Source: Ptychodera flava (taxonomy: Eukaryota; Hemichordata; Enteropneusta; Ptychoderidae). From it: DNA of 64,000 bases. Position numbers and translations under genes: made by a program. The notes beneath the pieces were generated by a model. The model saw nothing but the letters and a program-made list of their open reading frames with translations. It made no database searches and was not told the DNA's origin. Below are positions 49,901-61,904 of this stretch, in pieces. The stretch is taken from assembly GCF_041260155.1 (NCBI RefSeq), contig NC_091936.1, positions 41,381,963-41,445,962 on the forward strand, written 5' to 3'. The stretch's first letter is position 1, and every line of letters begins with the position of its first letter.

Positions 49901-52900
49901 TACTGATACTGTCTTGCAATGTCTCGTCACCATCATATTTTACCACAGCATCAGCACATAAACTCACAAATTACCCTTTGGTATTTATTTTTCACACATC
50001 CCCTTGCAATGTTTGGTGCCAGTAATGGTATATTTGTGACAATCACCCACACATTATAGCCGCACAGAGTATGCATTTCACTATTATTTTCATTTTAATT
50101 TTTACAAGTACACACCATGGCATGTATGATTGATAGCATATCGTTGTCAAAGCATCTGAACTCGTTGAGCACATCTTTATCAAGGGCATTTGAACTCTTT
50201 GAGTGTAATAATTCCAGCACTGGCACATGCATGGTGTTAATCACATTTTCTGTCTAGCACAAGTAATTTAATGAAATGTCTTTTCTGATTCCAACAATAC
50301 ACCTCAATATCAGGGTCGATTTGTCATATTTTTGGTAAGATTGTAATTAAACTTGTATCTGTTCACACAATTTGCAGTGAAAAAAACAAAAATGTCTCAC
50401 CTCCGTTCTGTATTGTAAACATGTTACATGTATATTTTGAAGTCATATCAGAATGATCCAAACTCACTGTATTTTCTCTCAACCCTATCACCCCCACATT
50501 TCCTCACTGATAGCTCCAAATACCCTGTGGACAGTTCCAAATGGATTGTTCTAAGAAAGCAGTGGGGTGGATAGGTTAAGGGATGTGAAGTCTAAACACA
50601 CACATGAGCACAGTCTTTTTGGAATTCTGTGAAGCACTACACTGCAGAATACATGTACTTCTTTCTTTCAGTTTGAACACAGTGTTTACAATGTAAGGTA
50701 TATATCTGTCAGAAGAAGCACATTTTGCCAAAAGCACATTTTACCAGAGCGTATGTTGTAAAATTGATCGGTTACTACCAGTGGGAGGACTCCATCATTT
50801 CTCAGTGAATACAGTGTATGAGTCAAAATCAAGTCTTTTAAGATCAGATGTGTGTTTGAACTGAAAGAATTGCTGTGCAAATCATAAAGTCTCTCTCGTA
50901 TCTTTTTTTCAACAAAGAGCATTGCTACAGGGTCATTGGTACCGCATGTATGGAAGCTAGGAGTCAAATATGCAAACCTATCACATTTCCTGTAGCAAGG
51001 TGAAATTATAAAGGGCATTAGAACCCACTGCAAACCTAAAGGCTATGTACACAGAGTAGTTAAAAATAGCCGTTAATTCTTTGATGTTGAAGCTTTAGTG
51101 ATCTTTATTTTAGATTTTACCATAACTAATGTGAGTTCATTCTGAGTAAAAATTATCCAGAAAATATTTTGACTGTTCTTTGCACTATTAAAAATATATA
51201 TTTTACACAAAATGGACAGATTTGTATGTTTAATTACGGGTGCAAGCCCCAAGATAGGTCCCCCATCACTGATACACTCTAGAAGTTGACCATGTCTACT
51301 TGTCATGTTCACAGGAAACTGGCTTTGCTAAACAGCTAATTTTGTTTGCTACTTTCCAAGAAGTGAAAAGCCACAATGCTTTAGTCAAGCACCTCAGAAT
51401 TGGAACGGTAAGTACTGACTGCAATCATATATCTTCACTTAAGACAGGACATGTTAATCAAATATAGCTGCTAATCTTAAAATGGACTTCAGTATTTGAA
51501 ATTTGCTTGGCATCAAGAACAGCACTGACAAAAATACACATATGAAATCACATTTTATCATTACCATTGAAATTCAAATCAAATTCTAACAATATGTGTG
51601 CCACTATAATTTGTAAATCCTGATGGGCAGATTTCAGTGTTCTATTTGATGATCAGCTTTACCAAATTAGACCTTTTGACCTCCAAAGTAGTGTGTCATT
51701 ATTCACCGCTGTCTGATAGAGTCAAGCTTCATGTACATGTACCATAACTACTTGTGTACATTGGTATCATTATTTGAATTAAGGTAAAGTTCAATGTCAT
51801 GACAAATATTGTCAACCATATCATAGCAATAACCCATGCCCTCAATACTAATTTTTCGTTTTCTCGCTCTCGCTCTCGCTCTCTCTCTCTCTCTCTCACA
51901 TACAGGATCATGAAGATTTTGAACTGAAAAAGTTACTGATTAACATAATCGTAGTGCTGAGCAAGGACCCCAACATAATACCGGTAAGCTTGCAAAATTT
52001 GAAATCAGTATGTTGGAAATCATTAATCTAATGTTTGTCAGTGCAAGATTGAATATCATCATTGAATATGAAAATTGAAAATACTGATTGAATATTGAAA
52101 TAAATTTCATGTTCATTTTTGTATTTCATACAGTTGATATCAGAAGGAAGAGTCCTCTTGGCCCTATTTTCCTTTGTCCGTAACAATGAGAACATTTCCG
52201 GAGCCCAGGAGTGGTCACCGGCTCAGTTTGAGGAGCTCCAACTACACGCCATGGCAGCACTGTCCAGCCTTGCTCCACTTTGTACTGATGACTATATGAC
52301 CTGTCAGGGTAGCACAAGACTTCTATTGCTCTTAGAGTGGTGTGTCAGCCAAGGTAAGGATTGCCCCCCCCCTCCCCCATCACCTGCCAAACTTTGGTAA
52401 AGTCTCATAGTTTTCAACAGTGTGTTTGGGCCAATGAACAGGGAACAGGGATGCTCGGATAAGGGTTCAAATATTAGCATTTGAGCCAAAAAATGTTATA
52501 CACAGTGACAGCTACTCTTGTTTATACAGAAATTTTTAATCAACCACAAAAGACATGTTGGCTCTGTACTTATTCTTCATCCAATCTGAGAAAAACAAGT
52601 ATGTTTCCTGTCAATTTTGTTTCCAGATGATTTTGGTGGTCATGGCAATGCTTTCCATGGAAAAGGTGGCCGTGGCAACAAACGGGCACAGATGAGGTAT
52701 TGCCTGCACATCTTGAGGAGTATGGTTTCCCTTGGAGACGACAGTATCAACCAAGACTTAGTTGACCAGGGCGCCATCAATCAGATCATCAGTAAGTCTC
52801 TTGTGTCAGTTTGTCAGTTTTCCTGCAATTCGCAAGTGTTGCCACTCTAGCTAAAAATATTTCATTGAATCAAAATCATGAATTTCTAGAAAATATGCTA

Positions 52901-55900
52901 CATGTGCCCAGTAGCTGTACATGTATTTGTATAATGTCACATTTTAACTTTCAGGCTGTAGTCTTGTACCAAAAATGGCAGGTATTGAAGTTTTAATATT
53001 TCCTACTCTATTGTCATTTCACTTCATTCAGCTGAAGTTAGATACTCTACCATGAAAGACAATAAGATTGGATTGATATGATGAAAGAATTAACCCTCTC
53101 ACCCCAATTTTCACCTGTAGAGATCCAGTTGTGCTATAGGTAACAACCAGATTGTACCATTGTTGTTTTGTGAAAGGGCAGCTTGCCTCATCTCCAGCAA
53201 TTTTGGCAGTGTATTGTTTTCAATTACAAAGTTGGCCTCCATGGAATGAAACTTCGGTAGATACATGGAGCTTTACATCAGTTGTATTTATTGTTGAATA
53301 TTTTAATATCTGGTATTATTTTCACCCGATGATATTGCTATTGTCACAGATATCCTTAACAACGCCTGCCAGTCTCCATATGAAGATGATGCCATCGATT
53401 TGGAAATCCAGTGTGACATGCTATTTATGGTCTCAGCTCTGTGTGAGGGCGACCTTCACAGGAAAGAGCTGTTTGGTGGGCAAGGTGTTGATGTCGTCCT
53501 GCAGTACCTAAAGACAGATCCAATGAAGATCAGCAGTGGCCTGGGTCACCACAGACTGATGCTGGCCACCGTGGACTGTATCTGGTGCTCTGTGGTTGGC
53601 TGTTACATGAATGAAGATCTCTTCCTGGAGGGAGAGGGAATGTTCCTACTCTTGGATCTTCTGGAGGTGAGGAGAGTTTACAGAGATCAGCAATACACTG
53701 TTGATTTCATTGCCCTAGGTCTCTGAAACTTTGATATATAGCCCCTGGCTTAATTAATTACTCATGGCTCTACACAATTACAAAAGTCATTGTGATGCTG
53801 TTTGGCTAGAGGGAAGTGTGGATCATAGACATAAAGGCACTCTCGGAATGACAATAAAACACTATACAAAAGAATAATTCAGTACATTTGTACTCACACT
53901 TTTGTAAACTGGATTTGCTTAACTTCAGGGGTGTTGAGGTTTTTCTTTTTAGTCCCCACGGACACCGTCCGGGGGGACTTATAGGTTTGGTCATGTCCGT
54001 GCGTGTGTGTGTCCGTGCGTGCGTGCGTGTGTGCGTCCGTGCGTGCGTCCGTCCGTTCACGCAGATATCTCAGAGATGCAAGAAGCGATTTCATTCAAAC
54101 TTGGTACAAGGATTACTTCATATGTCATACAGATGCACGTCGATTTGTTTTGTGATACGATCCAATATGGCCGCCAGGCGGCCATTTTATTACGATTTTT
54201 TCATGTACAGAGCAATAACTCAGACATGTTTCAACCGATTTTATTCAAAGTTGGTACAAGGACATTGACCAATGTCATAGATATGCACGTCATTTTGTTT
54301 TGTGATACGATTCAATATGGCTGCCAGGCAGCCATTTTATTACGATTTTTTCATGTACAGAGCCATAACTCAGACATGTTTCAACCGATTTTATTCAAAG
54401 TTGGTACAAGGACATTGACTAATGTCATAGATATGCACATTAATTTGTTTTGTGATACGACCCAATATGGCCGCCAGGCGGCCATTTTATTACGAGTTTT
54501 TCATGTACAGAGCCAGATCTCAGACATGTTGCCACCGACTTTATTCAAAGTTGGTACAAGGACATTGACCAATGTCATAGATATGCACGTCATTTTGTTT
54601 TGTGATACGATCCAATATGGCCGCCAGGCGGCCATTTTATTACGATTTCTTCATGTACAGAGCCATAACTCAGACATGTTTCAACCGATTTTATTCAAAG
54701 TTGGTACAAGGACATTGACCAATGTCATAGATATGCACATCAATTTGTTTTGTGATACGATCCAATATGGCCGCCAGGCGGCCATTTTATTACAATATTT
54801 TCATATACAGTGCCATAACTTAGACATGGTTTAACCGATTTTATACAAAGTTGCTACAAGGACATTGACCAATGTCATAGATATGCATGTCAATTTGTTT
54901 TGTGATACGATCCAATATGGCTGCTGTGTGGCCATTTTGTTACGATTTTTTCATATGCAGAGGCATAACTCAGGTATATCTCAACCGATTTTATTCAAAG
55001 TTGGTACAAGGACATTGACCTATGTCTTACATATGTACGTCGATTTGTTATGTGATACAATCCAATATGGCCGCTAGGCAGCCATTTTATTACGATGTTT
55101 TCATGTACAGAGCAATAACTCAGACATGTTTCAACGGATTTTATTCAAAGTTGGTACAAGGAGATTGACTAATGTCATAAATATGCATGTCAATTTGTTA
55201 CGTGATACGATCCAATATGGCTGCCTTTCGGCCATTTTGTTACGATTTTTTCATGTCGAGGGCCATAATAGTCTAAGGCATATCTTAACCGATTTTATTC
55301 AAAGTTGGTACAAGGACATTAACCTAGTCATACATACATATGTATGTCAATTTGTTTCTTGATATGATCCAATATGGCTGCATGGCAGCCATTTTGTTAC
55401 AATTTTTTCGTGTCCTTAGCCAAAACTTGGGCATGTCTCAACTAATTTTATTCACCGATTTTATTCAAACTTAGTACAAGGACATTGACCTATGTCATAC
55501 ATATGCACATTGATTTGTTTTATGATACAATCCAATATGGCCGCCATGTGGCCATTTTTTTTCCGATTTTTTCATGTCCGGAACCATAACTCAGACATGT
55601 ATCAAGCAAATTTATTCAAAGTTGGTACAAGGACATTGACTTATTTATACATATGTATGTCGATTGGTTTCACGAGATGGTCCAATATGGCCACATGGTA
55701 GCAATTTTGTTATGGTTGTTTCATGTCAAGAGCCATAACTCTGGCAAGTCTCAACTGATCTTATTCAAAGTTGGTACATGTACATTGACTTACGTCATAC
55801 ATATACATGTTGATTTTTTAAACAGTAAGATCAAATATCGCTGCATGGCGGTGGTTTTGTTACAATTTTCAGATGTACAGAGCCATAACTCAGACATATT

Positions 55901-58900
55901 TCCACCAGTATCATTCAAAGTTGGTACAAGGACATTGACCTATTTCATACATACATGTATGCTCGTCAATTTGTTTCACGTCATGTAGCAGCAACATGTC
56001 AATTATTGAAGTTTCGTAAGTAGGCTGATATGTCAAGAAATACGTACTGCATCAAATTCATGAAACTTTATACAGATGTTAACTGATGTTAAGGTCACAT
56101 TGCTTTAACATTGAAAAAGACATTTATCAGTGTCATTTTAATTAATTTGTAATTGCATAAGTAATGAACTTTCCTAATTAGGGTGATATAGCCACAAATT
56201 AATACAACGTCAAATGTGATGAAACTTGATACAGATGTTGATCTCATAGTGTTGTAAATCCTGCATCAAACTTTATGAAATATGGTACCAGTGATAATCT
56301 GTCAAGTGTTAGAATTGTATGCAAAAATGTTTTGCAACATCATGTTGATTAATTCCTAGTTGACTCATTTTATGAACTTTAGGAGGGTGGCCTACATTGG
56401 TTTTATGTTTTCATCACCATGGAACTCATTCTTGGCCATTGAGCGCCATCTGTATCAAAGTATTTTAATCACAGACCTTATTAATGAAGAGGACTCTATC
56501 CTCTCAGTGTTGTCCTTAGAAGCCGGGTGCCGGGTAAATAACCCGGCTGTTTTGCATTTTTTCCCGGCTACTTTTAACGTCATTAGATTATTTTATAGAC
56601 CTGTAATTTCGGGATTGCACTGCCAACTGTTAGACGGCACACGTACGATTATAACAGTTTCGCGACCTCTTTCCCCGCATGGAACTGCACAAACATAAAA
56701 CAGTTTCTAGATACCCGTTTGTGGCTTTTTGAGCCCGACCTTTTTTTTGTTAAATAGTGTGATTGGCTGATGGACGCACCTATGGTGCTGTCTTTGTTAC
56801 GAGCAGTGTTATTGGTTTGATTAGTATGAAGGTCATCTTAGGTCATAATTTTTAACGATGGCGTCAAAAAGAAATGTGGCGTCGGCCACTGGCACCTTGC
56901 CAATGGAATATTTTACCCGAAGAGAGCCCATTCGAAAGGTATACTTGATTCCAAAAAGATATTTAGTTTACGTATGAAAAACTTCAATTTCGCTGAATTT
57001 GTGAGAAAAAAGCGCCGAAAAGATGTGATTTTGATCGACGATTTGAAGTTCATGAGACTGCAGCTAGTTTTCCGCCGCCGCGCTGGCTGCCAACGTCACG
57101 GTCACTACGAGTGACTATCTTCTCAACAAATTAAGTTATTCTCAGAGCAATACCGACGCATTTTCTAGATTTAAAAAAAATGAGCTCGTACTGATTATTT
57201 TAGAAGCAACTGTTTATTTGAATGTTTTTTTTTTCATTGATTATTTTTACGTAATAGAATCCACGGTGACAGGCATGTGTGTTGCCGACCGGCGCATCAT
57301 CGTCAACGCGTCACGGCTCACGGCTTCACCTTGGCGCAATACGGGGACAATACGTCGTGGATTCCGGCATGGGTTCAATTTCACTGCGCTTTTCCATGTT
57401 GGGTTGCCCGATAGTGTCTTTCGATGGACCCTCTGAATCATTTTTTTTCACGGACTCGTGGAGCAAATTTGAAAGAAAATAGCGTTGTTTCCTTCCGACG
57501 CCTCGCTGCATATCTGCTTTGATCAAATTTGGGGACAGCGAGACGCGATGATCGTGCGCGGTTTGCATTTAATTTGTTGCAACATTTCTGTAATCACTCA
57601 CTTTGTGTCATAAGTTTCAGAAACTGTCGCTAGCCTGAAAATTAGCAACTGACATGGTAACGTGCCTCTGACTCGACGATGCCGATTTTTCAGACTACAC
57701 TCAGAGAATCTGAAACTTTTTCACATAAAATGAAAGAAATGTTGCAAAAAATTTAATGTTAAGCGGGCACTCATCTCGTCTTGTTGCGCCTAAGCTCAGT
57801 CGCGGAGAGTGCTTTCGCAACCGTTTGCGTATAGAAAACTCATAACAATGATAAAATGCGTAGAGAGTCAATCCAATGAGATCGACTCTCTACGCATTTT
57901 TTCATTGTTATGAGTTTTCTATATACGCATTTTTTTTCGTAAATGCGAACACTGTTAGAGTGAATTATCTTACCGATGTTGTTCTTAAGAAAAGCGAATG
58001 TGTTTTGATTAGAATAGAATGAGTTTGATGGTTTTTGGGAAACTACTATGTGGTAATGAAAAATGGGAAATTAAATGAGCAATGAAATGAGCAGACAGCG
58101 GGTGATTTAAGATTAAATGTTACATCTTCACTGCAAATAAAACCATAAGTGTGCCATAAGTAATACAACAAAACAAAATCATGTTTGTTTGTTTTGTTGT
58201 ATGTGAGCCACGTCTAAAACACAACAAAAGTACTGTTTCAGTCTCAGCTAAATGTCACCTCAGATGTCACCAGAGAACACCATTTCCACTCCAAAATTTC
58301 ATTTTTCGCCTTGCGAGAGCGGGACACCCCCTCTCGCGCTCTCCCCCCTCGTTCGCTACTAGCTACGCTCACTCGCCGCTCGGTCGCTTCGCTTCCTCGC
58401 AGTCCACCCGTCTACTTTCTTAAATTACCCGGCTACTTTTAAATATAAGGACAACACTGTCCTCTTAGGACATGTAATCAAAGTACCCATTAACAAGTGG
58501 GGACTGTGTCATCAACGATGACTTGTCTTGAATGGTAAACCTAGCATTTTTGTCATTCCGTTATTATACATTCAATTATCACAAGGAGAATATTTGCACA
58601 AAAATTGTAAAATTTAAGAGAATCAGTTTCACACCAGTGAGTTGATCTGTATGGAACAGGAGACCTTGATACTGATTGATACCATCTTTTACTTTCACAG
58701 GCATGCCCAAAGAACATGCACAACCTCATCTTAGGTTGTATATTGGACATGTGTGAGAACCCCAAGTCAATTCACCATGTGATGACATGGCGGGGCAAAG
58801 AGGATAGAACAGCGCCAAGTCTCTTTGTTGAGATCTGGAAGAAAGAAGAAGAAGCCATCGGTGTCAAGAGAGGGCCTCATGGTACTATACTGGGTAAGCC

Positions 58901-61900
58901 TTTGAAAAAAATACCACCAAGCTTACATGTAGTTTGTCTGTATTATTTGTCTGTGTTACATGTCCACAATAAAGCAGGCATTGTAATTTCTGAGCAGTAT
59001 TTGTTGTAATCATAATATAATCTGAGATCACTCTCACTAAAATTATTGTCCAGGTCTGACATTCTATTTGCTTTTTGCTCACCAGTCCACCGCGCAAATT
59101 GCTTTCCAGCAGGGGAAAATGTATGATAGATAAGTGTGAAATGCTTTTCTATTGATTGCTAAAGATTACAGTATCTATGCAAATGTGCATGTATTCCATA
59201 AGGAACATACCATATGGTACAAGATAGATTAATTGCATGCATCTCAGTTGTCACTTTTAAAACATATGGAATCATTAAATGTAAATGTCTTTCAGACTTA
59301 TGTCTATGCGTGAAAAATTAATTTTTGAAAAAATTGTATTAGCTATCTTGACTTTGTTGTGTTTCTCTCTTGTTATCAACCAGACACGTCCATGCCTCTC
59401 ATGGGAGTTTTACAAGAAGAGCAAGGAGTTATTTCTCTGCCTGCTCACTGTCCAAGCCAGGCTATTGTTGATGTGTCGGAAAATATGCGAGCCAAGATCT
59501 ATGCCCTCTTCTGCAAGATAGGTAAGCATTAACTTTTCTCTGCTATGGTTTATCCCAACCCCATTGTTATTATTGGTGATCATGTACTTGTTTATTTAGA
59601 ATTAGGGGTGAACAGGTTTATGTTCCCCCTCATCAGTAATGTTCTTATTTCTCTTGATTCAGCCCTAATCATAAACTGTTGTCATTGTCACATGCAAAAC
59701 CAGAGTTTCAAAAAGTATGCTTTGGCATGTTTGTATGGATGTGTTTTTGTTAATTTTTTGTGTTCATCATCATAGGTTTCAGTGAGCTGCCCGGGTTGTC
59801 GACTGAAGACCAAGTCACAGTCACGATCATTGAGAGATACATGGACTTCAAGCTGGGTGAAGTGTGGAGGGAAGTCATATCTGAGCTGGAGCAGGAACGT
59901 GTGCGGCCCATCACTCCGGATCAGGAAGCCCTTGAAACCATCAGCAGAGCATTTGATGAGAAAGTAGCAGTGGTTGCTGAGACTCAGGTGGAACTGTTAG
60001 AGGGGCAAAAACAAAAAGATTTGGATGATGAACAGGAGGTGTACACTGAGGTAAGAATTGTTGATTGCAGGAAATTGACACAAATAGTCTGAGTGTTCAT
60101 GAGAGGGAATGGGATTTTGAAACTGACATGAATTAAAGTGTGGCTAAGAAACATTGTGTCAGTACTGTTCACAGTTTCAGGTTTTATACAAAATGTAGCT
60201 GCACAGGCACGACATCAGACACTGCTGCTTGAGATGCAGACCGATTTTGTCAGTGTTTCATGCATGGCAGCTGCAGCTTTTAGTCTGAGCCATTGATATG
60301 TCGCTTTGTATGTTCATTTTAACATTGGCAGTCACCATAAAGTTGTATTTTCGTTATCCCTGCATGTCTTGAGTAATTTTCAAAAATGCAATCTAAATTT
60401 GCAGACAGATATTTATTTCTAACATATTTATGAGAGAACACTGACACTATTTGCAAACAGCCCTATTTGAGTTCCTAACTCCTGTTTTCACATTGCATTT
60501 GGTAGAGTTATCATGTCTTTCTCACTTTCCTTATTGGCTACATAATTTACACATTACATTATGTACTTTCATATGGTAAAAAGCTCTCCATAGTATCATT
60601 ATATTGCAACCATCTTGTTACAACATGAAGGAACTTTGCGTTTGAAATTTTAAAACTGAAGAGTATTTTCAATGTGAATGAAAAAAATTCGATGAACATT
60701 TCCTGGGAAATGTTTCATGAACAAACACAGTATTTGTATTTCAAAGACACTTCATCGGCTGTCTTTTAGGAAATATATGTTGTTGTATAATGTACCTACC
60801 CATGTGGTAGGGCTCCATGCACTGATTAATATATACCACCAGTAAATGTCATCAATGCATATATCAGGGTTTAGGGTTCTTGATTTCTGTGTTTCTTTAT
60901 CTTCTCAGATCCGTGAAAATCACCGACAGAAAGAGAAGTCTATCAGAGATTGGAATGATTACATTGCCAGGGTGTCCAACTATGAATACCTCAAGGTAGG
61001 TTCAAACTTGATCTGCCCAAGGGAATGAAACATGCCAATTTGTTCTCAGGTAATGCATCCAATCCTCCAGTAAGGTAATGATGTCCACACAAAGGCTCTG
61101 CTATTCTTCACTTTTGTCAACATATATTACATTATCTAGAGATGTAGCTGGTGTACTGAACAAATATATTGACCCATATTTCTTACTGCATATAATATCA
61201 CCAAATTCAGTGTACATGCAAATGAAAGGAATTTTTTGTGTTTGTTCAAATGAATAGTATTTTCACATGTACATCTTCCTCATTTGCAGAGTATCTTTTG
61301 TGTAGAAAAGAAGTACGATTTGTGATTGTCGGTGACATTTTTGCACTATGTTCATATGCAATATTTAAAATTGACAACCTTGATAATTTTCTACTCCTCT
61401 GTGTCCACATAACAGGACTCCAAGAGAAGAATGGACAGCTCCATAGAAAACTCTAGAAACCAGACCAGATACAGAGAAGTGTAAGTAACTCATCCTTTGC
61501 ATCATAGTCACATGACATATCTCAACAAATCAAGTTCTGCTATTCATACCATGCCAACTGAACTTTTCACAGCTTGAAACCTTTCACCACCATGGTTTGT
61601 CACAAACCTATTGTTATCAATATGTGGACCTGTTTACAGGGCAGTGGGGTGAACAGGTTAACCCTATTCATCCTATACCCCTCAATACAAGGCCAACTCT
61701 ACTCTAAAAATACTGAAGCTATATCATGATTTTAAATCTTGACCAAAAGCCATATACTGAACATTCAGATTCAGTTGTAAAATTCTACAAAATCCATATT
61801 GTGCAAGTACTGCCATACAATAAATCCATTGAAAATAACAATGCCATTTTCCTTTTTACAGTGAGTTGTTCCATGCTACAGATGAGCCAAATCTACAAAC

Positions 61901-61904
61901 AACA
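40932..61904 (+). CDS. CFAP69: CFAP69, cilia- and flagella-associated protein 69 (3' end outside window)
   Basis: 21 coding exons: 40932-41015, 41348-41410, 41896-41961, 45739-45848, 46341-46417, 47069-47241, 47886-48046, 48495-48590, 49140-49205, 49473-49533, 51315-51407, 51906-51983, 52134-52353, 52627-52791, 53350-53666, 58701-58893, 59384-59521, 59776-60050, 60909-60995, 61416-61480, 61862-61904. They total 2631 nt, an open frame of 877 codons. All junctions are GT-AG and phase-consistent. The human protein has about 941 residues, so roughly 60 C-terminal residues are missing past the last donor. Matching blocks with vertebrate CFAP69 include PDPSGR, EILWNLLDK, GFSHYNRQM, ELQLHAMAALSSLAP, GNAFHGKGGRGNKRAQMRY, KTDPMKISSGLG, DCIWCSVVGCY, GVKRGPHGTIL and ENMRAKIYALFCK. 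The protein is an armadillo-like helical component of motile cilia and sperm flagella (central apparatus); loss causes flagellar defects in mammals. The start codon context MATELQTTRPAIPLVG aligns with the human N-terminal IPVVG segment. Introns 3 and 15 are enlarged by transposons. Confidence 0.95.
42225..42313. repeat. (GTCTGTAT)n microsatellite
   Basis: GTCTGTAT/GTATGTAT octamer repeat within the outer element. It generates an artefactual HTDIQTYR-repeat open frame on the minus strand. Confidence 0.95.
42863..44706 (+). mobile_element. Nested Helentron-associated-like element with a 226-bp tandem array
   Basis: Starts TAGTCCCCACTGATGAAGTC and ends with GTGGGGACTA (44677-44686) followed by a perfect stem-loop GTCATTGTAAATGAC (44688-44702). 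After a TCCGTCTGTTCGTCCATCCG-type leader come about seven tandem units with a period near 226 bp. Each begins close to GACAAAATGTCACGTGACC and contains a CATAACTCAGTAACCACAAG block. Units near the left are more alike than those near the right. No coding capacity. It sits inside the outer AGCTCCCAT element. Confidence 0.75.
42964..44530 (+). repeat. Tandem array, about seven units of 226 bp
   Basis: Unit starts (GACAAAATGTCA-like) fall near 42965, 43192, 43419, 43644, 43870, 44096 and 44326. The first five are very similar; the last two are clearly diverged, as expected when homogenisation acts mainly at one side of an array. Confidence 0.9.
46634..46973 (+). mobile_element. MITE, dispersed family copy in CFAP69 intron 5
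   Basis: Starts near GTACGGTAAAACGTGC and ends near GTTGCACATCATACCATAAG. Internal blocks (GCTCATTTTAAAGC, GAGAATGTTTGAAA, AAGTCTTTCA) are shared with the copy at 19825-20191 in the same orientation. Its right edge lies about 95 bp before CFAP69 exon 6. Confidence 0.6.
51861..51897. repeat. (CT)n / CGCTCT tract beside a splice acceptor
   Basis: Pyrimidine microsatellite ending 8 bp before the acceptor AG of CFAP69 exon 12, so it doubles as that exon's polypyrimidine tract. Confidence 0.85.
54091..55985 (+). repeat. Tandem array, about thirteen units of 150 bp
   Basis: Units share TTATTCAAAGTTGGTACAAG, GATATGCACGTCAATTTG-like, CAATATGGCCGCCAGGCGGC and CATAACTCAGACATGTTTC. Starts occur at about 54091, 54241, 54391, 54541, 54691, 54841, 54991 and 55141 at exact 150-bp steps, then with small indels to the right. 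Because 150 is a multiple of three, one frame stays open for 275 codons; this is not evidence for a protein. Confidence 0.92.
56858..56938 (+). other. Candidate first exon inside the nested hAT-like element
   Basis: ATG opens a 27-codon frame (MASKRNVASATGTLPMEYF...) that ends in GTATAC, a possible splice donor. Basic N-terminal exons like this occur in some hAT transposase genes. No following exon was identified, so it may be all that remains of the transposase gene or may be chance. Confidence 0.3.
57826..57929. repeat. Long near-perfect hairpin within the hAT-like element
   Basis: Arms 57826-57869 and 57884-57929 pair along about 44 bases with only small mismatches (TAGAAAACTCATAACAATGA, AAATGCGTAGAGAGTC and their complements). 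The loop is about 14 bases. Confidence 0.9.

Larger units (their letters stand above)
56505..58459. mobile_element. hAT-like non-autonomous element nested in the intron 15 element
   Basis: Perfect 14-bp terminal inverted repeats CAGTGTTGTCCTTA (56505-56518) and TAAGGACAACACTG (58446-58459). Both are directly flanked by TCCTCT (56499-56504 and 58460-58465), a 6-bp direct repeat. The CAGTG terminus is hAT-like, although hAT elements normally make 8-bp duplications. CCCGGCTACTTTTAA occurs near both ends in direct orientation. The interior has a small exon-like open frame (56858-56938) and a strong hairpin (57826-57929). No full transposase is present. Confidence 0.75.
53951..58527 (+). mobile_element. 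4.6-kb Helentron-associated-like composite element in CFAP69 intron 15
   Basis: Starts TAGTCCCCACGGACACCGTC and ends GTGGGGACT (58497-58505) followed by the stem-loop GTCATCAACGATGAC (58508-58522). The termini match the nested element in intron 3, so the two are family members. A GTGC/GTCC-rich microsatellite (about 53998-54058) and TTCACGCAGATATCTC lead into about thirteen tandem units of 150 bp. A 2-kb hAT-like element is inserted at 56505-58459. Together they fill almost the entire 5-kb intron. Confidence 0.75.

Noticed and set aside
54007-54834. 275-residue open frame on the plus strand
   Set aside because: It is made almost wholly of 150-bp tandem repeat units inside a transposable element in a CFAP69 intron; the openness follows from the unit length.
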